DNA of 5,011 nt from Gammaproteobacteria bacterium (lineage in GTDB: Bacteria > Pseudomonadota > Gammaproteobacteria > UBA9214), in assembly GCA_030635865.1 (NCBI GenBank), contig DAOVYA010000155.1, positions 1 through 5,011 of the forward strand. Direction: 5' to 3'. A model generated the notes under the pieces. It saw nothing but the letters and a program-made list of their open reading frames with translations. It was not told the origin of the DNA and did no database searches. This document shows, piece after piece, positions 1 through 5,011 of the stretch; the first letter of the stretch is position 1; the number at the start of each line of letters is the position of its first letter. A program made the position numbers and the translations under genes.

Positions 1-55
1 ACGCTAGCTCCTTCGGGCCGGACCCTTCAATTTGAAGTTTCTGCAGTTTTGTCAT
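1..55 (-). CDS. possible N-terminus of a leftward gene, cut by the window edge
   Basis: On the minus strand an ATG at 55-53 opens a frame that stays open to the window edge and reads MTKLQKLQIEGSGPKELA. An in-frame stop (minus-strand TAA at 91-89) lies upstream with no other ATG between, so this would be the start. The peptide looks like a plausible soluble N-terminus with a mix of Lys, Leu and Glu, but 18 residues are too few to identify a family. The ribosome-binding site is poor: a GGA about 5 bases and an AGGG directly before the ATG. If real, the gene is divergent from the SCP2-like gene and the gap between them is a two-way promoter region. The plus strand is also open in frame 1 up to a TAA at 79-81, so the tail of a rightward gene is the alternative. 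Confidence 0.33.
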   Translation of the reverse strand, partial: MTKLQKLQIEGSGPKELA

Positions 56-126
56 CCCTGTCCAGGCAGTGTAGAGGTTAAAAAAGTATTAAAAACAATA
101 AATAGGGCACAGGTACCGGCTAACTC

Positions 127-148
127 ACAGACCCTTGCATGGGTCTGT
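127..148. repeat. perfect 8-bp inverted repeat, 6-base loop
   Basis: ACAGACCC (127-134) and GGGTCTGT (141-148) are exact reverse complements separated by TTGCAT, whose centre TGCA is itself palindromic. No T-run follows directly on the plus strand (CATCTGCAACTTTT), so it is a weak terminator candidate. It could be an operator, or a hairpin in the leader of a leftward gene starting at 55. Confidence 0.5.
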
Positions 149-258
149 CATCTGCAACTTTTATGGCCTGATCTAGTTCTTTACGGCGTCCGGACTGAAT
201 TATTGAGATATTAATATTTTCATATATTCGAAACTAGTGTAATATGGTCAGGATAATA

Positions 259-297
259 ACGGGGTCGTTTAGCCGGTAGAAACTGGCCTACACCCGT
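259..297 (+). other. two-part stem-loop (candidate structured RNA element)
   Basis: The outer stem ACGGG (259-263) pairs with CCCGT (293-297). The inner stem GCCGG (272-276) pairs with CTGGC (283-287) with one G-U pair and a TAGAAA loop. An asymmetric internal loop lies between the stems. Both helices are only 5 bp, so chance is a real possibility; they are noted because they lie in a row with other stems. Confidence 0.25.
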
Positions 298-321
298 AAC
301 AATATAACTAATATTCTGTTT

Positions 322-356
322 TTGCACCAGAATTTTGCAATTTACCGGCGCTGGTG
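322..356 (+). other. mutually exclusive alternative stems
   Basis: TTGCA (322-326) can pair with TGCAA (336-340), while CACCAG (325-330) can pair with CTGGTG (351-356). The two helices share bases 325-326, so only one can form fully at a time. Such an arrangement occurs in attenuators and riboswitches, but the helices are short and this may be coincidence. Confidence 0.22.
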
Positions 357-366
357 TATGTCGTTT

Positions 367-390
367 CCCTGTATTTCCAGACAGGGTTTT
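367..390 (+). terminator. possible intrinsic terminator in the gap
   Basis: CCCTGT (367-372) and ACAGGG (381-386) form a perfect 6-bp GC-rich stem with an 8-base loop. A TTTT run (387-390) follows, with further T-rich sequence after a GG interruption. No gene ends just before it, so if it works it would end a short non-coding transcript or attenuate a transcript reading towards the SCP2-like gene. The short stem and broken T-tract keep confidence low. Confidence 0.35.
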
Positions 391-448
391 GGTATTTTAT
401 TGGAGTGACTTTGGCGGTTTTTTATTGCCGCATCCCGAACGTTGTTTT

Positions 449-478
449 TTGAAAGAAATTTCGTGGTTTCAGTAAAAT
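449..478 (+). promoter_or_regulatory. sigma70-type promoter for the SCP2-like gene
   Basis: TTGAAA (449-454) matches the -35 consensus at 5 of 6 bases and TAAAAT (473-478) matches the -10 consensus at 5 of 6, with an 18-base spacer. The predicted start of transcription is near 485, giving a leader of about 19 bases that still includes the Shine-Dalgarno. It is the best promoter match I found in the window. It lies downstream of the hairpins at 259-390, which would therefore not be in this transcript. Confidence 0.55.
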
Positions 479-488
479 CAGACAAACC

Positions 489-495
489 GGAGGGG
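489..495 (+). promoter_or_regulatory. Shine-Dalgarno of the SCP2-like gene
   Basis: GGAGGGG ends 8 bases before the ATG at 504. The strong match and good spacing fix the start of this gene. Confidence 0.8.
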
Positions 496-503
496 ACAGA
501 AAA

Positions 504-899
504 ATGGCAGATTTATTTTCAGACGAGTGGATGAAGAGTTTTCAGGAACAGTGGAATGCTGAACCTGGATTAGCGGATGCACTTTCAAAGATCAATTTCA
601 ACTCCACCATCGCTTACGGTTTTGATGGCGAAGATACCCCGCGTGGTGTTTTGATTGTTGAAAATGGAAAGGCAACCGGCGGGGAACTCTACAACGGCCA
701 GGCCCTGAGCTGGGATTTGCGTGCCAGCTTTGATAACTGGAATAAATGGCTGGCCAAGCCGCCTGGCATGATGGGGCTCGGCATGGCTTATACCTCCCGT
801 AAGTTGAAGTTTAACGTAGGTGATTATGGTGCCATGATCAAGGACCCACGCATGGCGGGTCCATTTATCAAAAGCTTTACTGTAATGGGACGTGCCTGA
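504..899 (+). CDS. SCP2-like sterol/lipid-binding domain protein, 131 aa
   Basis: This is a small protein resembling the SCP2 (sterol carrier protein 2) fold, which binds a lipid or other hydrophobic ligand in a single cavity. No signal peptide or membrane segment is visible, so it is probably cytoplasmic. Family-like features are the N-terminal helix (about residues 5-30), the strand-rich section with charged turns (about 33-70, including RGVLIVENGKA), the aromatic stretch around WDLRASFDNWNKWL (70-83), a flexible Gly/Met loop (87-95), and the closing segment SRKLKFNVGDYGAMIKDP (98-115), which resembles the SCP2 'G-x-hydrophobic ... GD' end. The length fits a stand-alone SCP2 domain. The ATG is fixed by GGAGGGG 8 bases upstream. 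It has its own promoter and a terminator that begins within its last codons, so it is probably monocistronic. In bacteria the ligand of such proteins is usually unknown; some relatives sit in ubiquinone (UbiJ/UbiT) or steroid pathways, but nothing here assigns it to one. Family assignment was made by eye. Confidence 0.82.
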   Translation: MADLFSDEWMKSFQEQWNAEPGLADALSKINFNSTIAYGFDGEDTPRGVLIVENGKATGGELYNGQALSWDLRASFDNWNKWLAKPPGMMGLGMAYTSRKLKFNVGDYGAMIKDPRMAGPFIKSFTVMGRA

Positions 900-921
900 T
901 CCAGATCAGGCACGCTTTTTT
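891..921 (+). terminator. intrinsic terminator overlapping the SCP2-like stop codon
   Basis: CGTGCCTGATC (891-901) and GATCAGGCACG (904-914) form a perfect 11-bp inverted repeat around a 2-base centre (in practice about 10 bp with a 4-base loop). A run of six T follows at 916-921. The TGA stop (897-899) lies inside the left arm. This should end transcription efficiently and separates the SCP2-like gene from the efflux genes. Confidence 0.92.
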
Positions 922-985
922 ATGTGTGAGTTTGTGGATAACAATAACACTGAATATTGCTCTCCGCTGTCTCATCGATAGAAGA

Positions 986-999
986 AGCCCGTAAGGGCT
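986..999 (+). other. small hairpin with GNRA-type loop
   Basis: AGCCC (986-990) pairs with GGGCT (995-999) around GTAA, a GNRA-class tetraloop that makes short stems stable. No T-run follows on the plus strand. On the minus strand it is followed by TTCTTC, but no minus-strand gene ends here. It may lie in the leader of the adaptor transcript. Confidence 0.35.
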
Positions 1000-1034
1000 C
1001 GATCAACCTAACTGTTGGCTATTTGGCCAGAAAA

Positions 1035-1053
1035 GCGCTGTCACAGACAGCGC
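1035..1053. repeat. perfect 8-bp inverted repeat upstream of the adaptor gene
   Basis: GCGCTGTC (1035-1042) and GACAGCGC (1046-1053) are exact reverse complements with ACA between. The centre lies about 66 bases before the adaptor ATG. With no T-run after it, it is not a terminator. The short spacer and position suit either a dimeric repressor's operator or a leader hairpin. Efflux pump genes are often controlled by a local TetR- or MarR-type regulator, but no regulator gene is in the window, so an operator role is inference. Confidence 0.5.
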
Positions 1054-1098
1054 CGGTATTCACAGTGTATACCCTGGCCCCGCAACTTCCATGTGTGT

Positions 1099-1103
1099 GA
1101 GGA
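1099..1103 (+). promoter_or_regulatory. Shine-Dalgarno of the adaptor gene
   Basis: GAGGA ends 6 bases before the ATG at 1110 and supports that start, which is also the one that gives a complete signal peptide. Confidence 0.75.
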
Positions 1104-1109
1104 TTAACA

Positions 1110-2243
1110 ATGTTAATCAAAAAATTTGTTAGTGGTCTTGTTTCCGCAAGTGTGTTGCTGTCAGGCGTAATCATGCCGGTAGCAGCTGATACGCTTATTA
1201 CCGTCCAGGGTATGCCTGTCGGGTCAACAGTCTCGCTGGGCGGCACCGTGGTTCCATATAAGGAAGTGACGTTTTCCGCACAGATCCCGGGACGAATCAA
1301 GTCCATTGCCGGTGAAGAGGGTGACCAATTCGAGGAAGGCGCGGAAGTGATTGCAATCAATGATGACGATTTGCTGGCTAAACGTCGTGCAGCCTGGGCC
1401 AATCTTGCGAACTCAGAGGCTGCCCTGCGCAATGCCGGTGTCCAGTATTCACGGGAATGGATCTCACCATATGGTGGTGAGCAGAATGATGCCATGGGTG
1501 GTTTGGGCTCGATGATGAAAGGCTTTACCAATCCCATGCAAGGCATGTGGGGTGGTGGATCACCGGGGATGGACCGGCATGCACAACTCTACCAGCAGGG
1601 TACGATGGTTGAACAGGCCCGCTCACAAATCATTGCTGCGCGTTCCAGGATTGAAGAAATTGACACCAAGATTCGTGATGCAAAATCGATTGCACCATTT
1701 GATGGTGTGATTACCAGGAAATTCGTTGAAGTGGGTGACCCGGTACAACCCGGGCAACCTTTACTCAAGTATTCCGACTTGTCAAAAATGCAAATAAAGG
1801 TCGAAGTGCCGGCACGACTGATGCCGGGTGTTAAAAAAGGCATGGTGTTCAAGGCCAGGCTGGATGTTGGTGATGTGGAAACCCAGGCACGTGTTGCGCA
1901 GATTTTCCCGGTTGCCGATGTGGATCGCCATACGGTAACCGTCAAGCTTGATTTGCCACCGGGTGCTCCGGGTGGTGCCGGCATGTATGCAGAAGTTGAG
2001 ATCAGGGATATCAATGTAAAGGTTGTCGATTTGCCAGTGGTACCGGTTGAAGCACTGGTGTGGCGCGGCAGCTTGCCGGGAATCTATGTCATGAATGAAC
2101 AGAACAAGCGTGAAATGCGGCTGGTGAGAACCGGTGATCCTGTCGGCGCTGACAGGATTGCAATTCTCTCGGGTCTGCGGATAGGGGAACGTATTTTTGT
2201 CAAGGGGGCAGAATCAAACGAATCCGGTAGTTCATGGAATTAA
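1110..2243 (+). CDS. RND efflux periplasmic adaptor (membrane fusion protein), 377 aa
   Basis: This is the periplasmic linker of a tripartite pump, joining the inner-membrane permease to an outer-membrane channel. A Sec signal peptide is clear: Lys4-Lys5, a hydrophobic core (6-22) and a VAA/D cleavage site after residue 26. There is no lipobox cysteine at the cleavage site, so it is not an AcrA-type lipoprotein. Domains in order: first half of the lipoyl-like domain (about 43-85, with PGRIKSIAGEEGDQFEEGAEV), an outgoing helix (86-110), an insert rich in Met and Gly (about 120-157), a returning helix (158-192), second lipoyl half (193-222, APFDGVITRKFVEVGDPVQPGQPL), beta-barrel (about 226-300) and a membrane-proximal domain (about 305-368). 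The length is typical of the family. The helical hairpin is short, with the insert near its tip where docking to the outer-membrane channel would occur. The permease follows on the same strand after 155 bases, as in AcrAB/MexAB-type operons. Substrate cannot be read from the sequence. Confidence 0.95.
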   Translation: MLIKKFVSGLVSASVLLSGVIMPVAADTLITVQGMPVGSTVSLGGTVVPYKEVTFSAQIPGRIKSIAGEEGDQFEEGAEVIAINDDDLLAKRRAAWANLANSEAALRNAGVQYSREWISPYGGEQNDAMGGLGSMMKGFTNPMQGMWGGGSPGMDRHAQLYQQGTMVEQARSQIIAARSRIEEIDTKIRDAKSIAPFDGVITRKFVEVGDPVQPGQPLLKYSDLSKMQIKVEVPARLMPGVKKGMVFKARLDVGDVETQARVAQIFPVADVDRHTVTVKLDLPPGAPGGAGMYAEVEIRDINVKVVDLPVVPVEALVWRGSLPGIYVMNEQNKREMRLVRTGDPVGADRIAILSGLRIGERIFVKGAESNESGSSWN

Positions 2244-2398
2244 TGCAACAAGTAACCATTCCGGGGATGTGAATTACTTTTTCGATTGCTTGTAATACAG
2301 AGTTCCTTGTTTCACTAAAAATATCCTGATTCAGTATCGATGGGCCCCGGCATGTATCTCGCGTACTGAGCAAGGCAAATAAGAAGGCGGAATAGAAT
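2244..2398 (+). other. 155-base spacer between adaptor and permease
   Basis: There is no open frame of note and no convincing terminator. It contains a GGGCCC palindrome (2343-2348) and T-rich segments. A TAATAC at 2293-2298 resembles a -10 box but has no fitting -35. The spacer is longer than is usual between adaptor and permease genes, which are often nearly adjacent, but the lack of a terminator still suggests co-transcription. Confidence 0.5.
2386..2391 (+). promoter_or_regulatory. weak Shine-Dalgarno of the permease gene
   Basis: GGCGGA ends 7 bases before the ATG at 2399. The match is modest, but an in-frame TAG at 2393-2395 rules out any start further upstream, and the next in-frame Met (residue 35) falls inside the first membrane segment. 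The start at 2399 is therefore secure. Confidence 0.6.
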
Positions 2399-5011
2399 AT
2401 GGCTGAACAAGACTTTTCTACACCGGTCAATTACGATACCCACTCACTGGGGATTGCCGGCAGAACGGCACGTCTGTTTATCACTTCTCCGGTTACACCC
2501 ATGATACTGATCGTATCGTTGCTTGTTGGTGTGATCGGGCTGTTCTTTACGCCACGCCAGGAGGATCCCCAGATATCGGTCCCAATGATCGATGTCTACG
2601 TGCAGTACCCCGGGGCATCAGCGGACCAGGTTTCCAGCCTGGTGACTGAACCCCTGGAACGCATCCTGCTGGAAATTCCCGGTGTGCGACACACTTATAC
2701 AGCCACGGAACGTGAAAATGCGATCGTAACGGTACGTTTTAAAGTCGGCCAGGATATGGGCGAATCGATCGTCAAGGTGCGTGACAAGATCCTGTCAAAT
2801 ATCGACAAAATTCCACCTGACGTGAAACCCCCGCTTATCAAGCCGGTGGGAATTGATGATGTTCCGATTGTCACCCTTACGCTCTGGTCTGAGGATCTGG
2901 ATGATGGTGCATTGCGCACGCTGGGCCTTGATGTTTTGCAACAGCTGGGTGGAGTGCCCAATGTTGGTAAAGGGTTTATCGTTGGCGGGCGTGAAGAACA
3001 GGTAAAAGTCGAGGTGTCACCCGAGCGTCTGTCAGGCTATGGCATCAGCCTGGCCCAGGTCGCGCAGACGATACAAACGGCCAACGCAGAGCGGACAGCA
3101 GGTACTGCCGAATCAGGCAGCACCTCGTTTTCTGTTCGCACCGGTTCTTTCCTGACCAATGCGAAGGAAATCGGACGCCTGGTTGTCGCGATCCGCCAGG
3201 GTGCCCCGGTTTATGTGCGTGATGTGGCCCGGGTATCACAGGAACCAGCCGATCCCAGCCAATTGGTGACGCACTTTACCGGTGTGGCACATGATGGCAG
3301 TACGCCTGTGGCTAATGGTGAGTCGGCTGTAACGATTGCAATAGCCAAGAAAGAAGGAACCAATGGTGTAAAGGTGGCCAGTGCAATCCTGGCGAAGGTT
3401 GAAGCACTGAAAGATGTCGACAAGGGCCTGATTCCTGCAAATGTTCATGTCACGGTCACACGTGATTACGGCAAGTCTGCGAATGACAAGGTCAATGATC
3501 TGCTGGGCGCCATGCTGGAGGCCGCGGTAATCGTGTCGATCCTGTGCCTTGTTGGCCTGGGTGCGCGCGCTGCGCTTGTGGTTATTGCGGTGATTCCTGT
3601 CGTGATCCTCCTGACGATCTGGTGGACCATGATGATTGACTACACCATCGACCGCGTCAGCCTGTTCGCATTGATTTTTTCTATTGGTATTCTCGTTGAT
3701 GATGCAACGGTGGTGGTCGAGAATATTTTTCGACATTGGCTTGAAAAGGGAAAGACCAGTATTGCCGTTGCCATCGATGCCGTCCGTGAAGTCGGTAATC
3801 CTACAATCCTGGCGACCTTTACAATTATTTCGGCGCTGTTACCCATGGGCTGGGTAAGTGGTTTGATGGGGCCGTACATGCGGCCAATCCCGGTGCTTGG
3901 CGCATCTGCCATGTTATTTTCGCTGATTGCCGCCTTCATATTTACGCCCTGGATGGCTGTCAAGCTGGCCCCTCGCCATGGTGCACTGAAGAAGGCCGAG
4001 GAAAGGGAGAAAAAGACGCATGAAAGGATCAGCCGTTTTTACCGGCCGATAATCATGCCCTTGATAAATAGCCGCAAACTTGGGTTGATTTTCCTGTTCG
4101 GCATAATTGGTCTTACGGCTGCCTTGTGTGCGACATTCTATACACAGCATGTAACCGTAAAGATGCTGCCATTTGATAACAAGCCGGAATTCTCGGTCAT
4201 CGTAAACATGCCGGAAGGGACTGCCATGCCGGATACGGCAAATGTCACCCTGGCACTGGCGGAAGCGGTGCGCACAATTCCGGAGGTCACCGCCGTACAA
4301 ACCTATGCGGGTACTGCACAGCCGTTCAACTTTAATGGCATGGTCAGGCACTATTACCTGCGTCAACGTTCATGGGAAGGTGACCTGCTGGTCATGCTTA
4401 CCGACAAGAAGGACCGCGACCGTGGCAGCCATGCAATTGCAGTTGCGGCGCGCGCGATTCTCAAGCCAATTGCAGACCGGATGGGTGCGCGTATTGCGAT
4501 CGTAGAGATGCCGCCGGGTCCGCCGGTGCTGAATACGGTCGTTGCCGAGGTGTATGGGCCGGACGCCGAGACCCGGCGCCAGGTCGCAACTGATGTGCTG
4601 GCAATGTTCGAAGAGGTTGAGAACGTCGTTGATGCCGACAGTTATATGGCTGGGCCACATGAATACTGGCGCTTTGAAGTCGCAACTGAAAAAGCGGTAC
4701 GACTGGGCGTTTCTGTAGATACGATCAATGGCATCCTGGCGATGGCCATGGGTGGCTACCAGCTTGGCGATATCAAGCGCGGCACGGTGCTTGAACCGAC
4801 CTATATCGTCATGCAGGTACCGCTGGCAGTCCGTTCACAGCTGTCGCGCCTTGGTGACCTGCCGATTCCAGCCGCGGATGGCCAAACGATCCCGCTATCA
4901 TCACTCGGCAAGTTTGTTAAAGGCTATGAAGATCCGGTGATCTACAGCAAGGATTTGCGTGGTGTAGAGTACGTGGTTGGTGAAATGGAAGGTCGTCTGG
5001 GTGCGCCCATC
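2399..5011 (+). CDS. RND efflux permease (AcrB/HAE-type), C-terminus outside window
   Basis: This is the inner-membrane proton/substrate antiporter of the RND superfamily. The frame is open for 871 codons to the window edge without a stop; family members are usually a little over 1,000 residues, so roughly 150-200 are missing. Visible parts: TM1 (about 33-50); first periplasmic porter/docking region (about 52-360), with the family motif YPGASADQVSSLVTEPLER (70-88) and GVPNVGKGFIVGGREEQVKVEV; TM2 (370-388), TM3 (390-408), TM4 (420-442), TM5 (468-487), TM6 (497-520); a highly charged cytoplasmic linker (523-549); TM7 (562-582); second periplasmic region (about 585 onward), with MPPGPPVLNTVVAEVYGPD. 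TM4 carries the Asp pair D434-D435 in GILVDDATVVVENI, equivalent to the proton-relay aspartates D407/D408 of AcrB. This arrangement fits drug/hydrophobe (HAE-like) exporters better than heavy-metal (CusA-type) ones. The partner Lys/Arg residues of TM10-11 lie outside. It probably works with the adaptor just upstream; no outer-membrane channel gene is seen. Substrate unknown. Confidence 0.96.
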   Translation, partial: MAEQDFSTPVNYDTHSLGIAGRTARLFITSPVTPMILIVSLLVGVIGLFFTPRQEDPQISVPMIDVYVQYPGASADQVSSLVTEPLERILLEIPGVRHTYTATERENAIVTVRFKVGQDMGESIVKVRDKILSNIDKIPPDVKPPLIKPVGIDDVPIVTLTLWSEDLDDGALRTLGLDVLQQLGGVPNVGKGFIVGGREEQVKVEVSPERLSGYGISLAQVAQTIQTANAERTAGTAESGSTSFSVRTGSFLTNAKEIGRLVVAIRQGAPVYVRDVARVSQEPADPSQLVTHFTGVAHDGSTPVANGESAVTIAIAKKEGTNGVKVASAILAKVEALKDVDKGLIPANVHVTVTRDYGKSANDKVNDLLGAMLEAAVIVSILCLVGLGARAALVVIAVIPVVILLTIWWTMMIDYTIDRVSLFALIFSIGILVDDATVVVENIFRHWLEKGKTSIAVAIDAVREVGNPTILATFTIISALLPMGWVSGLMGPYMRPIPVLGASAMLFSLIAAFIFTPWMAVKLAPRHGALKKAEEREKKTHERISRFYRPIIMPLINSRKLGLIFLFGIIGLTAALCATFYTQHVTVKMLPFDNKPEFSVIVNMPEGTAMPDTANVTLALAEAVRTIPEVTAVQTYAGTAQPFNFNGMVRHYYLRQRSWEGDLLVMLTDKKDRDRGSHAIAVAARAILKPIADRMGARIAIVEMPPGPPVLNTVVAEVYGPDAETRRQVATDVLAMFEEVENVVDADSYMAGPHEYWRFEVATEKAVRLGVSVDTINGILAMAMGGYQLGDIKRGTVLEPTYIVMQVPLAVRSQLSRLGDLPIPAADGQTIPLSSLGKFVKGYEDPVIYSKDLRGVEYVVGEMEGRLGAPI

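Larger units (their letters stand above)
56..503. other. 448-base gap without a convincing gene; several inverted repeats
   Basis: No frame here has a good start, ribosome-binding site and protein-like composition. The stretch is AT-rich around 80-110 and 200-250. It holds a perfect 8-bp inverted repeat (127-148), a two-part stem-loop (259-297), two overlapping alternative stems (322-356), a terminator-like hairpin (367-390) and, at its right end, a good sigma70-type promoter and Shine-Dalgarno for the SCP2-like gene. The density of paired segments between 250 and 390 suggests a structured RNA or regulatory leader, but I recognise no known riboswitch or small RNA family. Confidence 0.7.

Noticed and set aside
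113..126. ACCGGCTAACTC, resembling the conserved 16S rRNA segment near position 515
   Set aside because: Only about 12 bases match. The flanks do not continue as rRNA and nothing else in the window is rRNA-like.
32..214. 60-codon plus-strand frame with a TTG start
   Set aside because: It has no Shine-Dalgarno, a TTG start and an unstructured composition with scattered Cys, Trp and Pro, and it overlaps the inverted repeat at 127-148. It is probably chance.
932..960. promoter-like TTGTGG ... TATTGC before the adaptor
   Set aside because: The spacer is 17 bases, but the -10 box matches consensus at only 3 of 6 bases. A promoter must exist between 922 and 1098 if the terminator works, but I cannot place it.
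1019..1546. 175-codon minus-strand frame across the adaptor start
   Set aside because: It lies opposite the well-supported adaptor gene and has no recognisable protein features. It is a shadow frame.
1589..2014. 141-codon minus-strand frame
   Set aside because: It is entirely antisense to the adaptor's conserved lipoyl and barrel domains, with Ser/Thr/Pro-rich low-information composition.
3965..4045. charged Lys/Glu-rich segment of the permease (residues 523-549) as a possible insertion
   Set aside because: A charged cytoplasmic helix between TM6 and TM7 is a normal feature of RND permeases.
3236..4366. several minus-strand frames of 107-166 codons
   Set aside because: All lie opposite the RND permease, whose frame is continuous and carries conserved motifs. 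The antisense peptides show no family features.
4242..4940. plus-strand frames of 70-87 codons inside the permease
   Set aside because: They are out of frame with the permease, Arg/Ser-rich, and lack ribosome-binding sites. They are shadow frames.

Overview
The window reads as bacterial chromosome from a Gram-negative organism, most likely a proteobacterium and plausibly a gammaproteobacterium. Base composition looks roughly balanced by eye, Shine-Dalgarno sequences are purine-rich, the adaptor has a Sec signal peptide, and an RND efflux pump implies an inner membrane plus periplasm. The taxonomic guess is inference; no marker gene is present.

Layout: (a) positions 1-55 may hold the first 18 codons of a leftward gene that leaves the window. 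(b) About 450 bases without a convincing gene follow (56-503). They contain a series of inverted repeats, one of them terminator-like, and end in a strong sigma70-type promoter and Shine-Dalgarno. (c) A 131-residue SCP2-like (sterol carrier protein 2 fold) lipid-binding protein lies at 504-899. Its stop codon sits inside a textbook intrinsic terminator. (d) A 210-base gap carries two short hairpins. (e) A periplasmic adaptor (membrane fusion protein) of a tripartite RND pump lies at 1110-2243. (f) A 155-base spacer follows. (g) The inner-membrane RND permease begins at 2399 and stays open to the last base of the window (871 codons, no stop), so its last transmembrane segments lie outside.

The adaptor and permease are one functional unit. 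The permease uses the proton gradient to expel a substrate, and the adaptor joins it to an outer-membrane channel that is not visible here. The SCP2-like gene is on the same strand but is cut off by a strong terminator, so it is probably a separate transcription unit. A shared role in lipid handling is possible but unproven.

I see no mobile element, CRISPR array, tRNA, rRNA or clearly new system. The points most worth checking are the structured gap at 200-400, the methionine/glycine-rich insert in the adaptor hairpin, and the palindrome in the adaptor leader.
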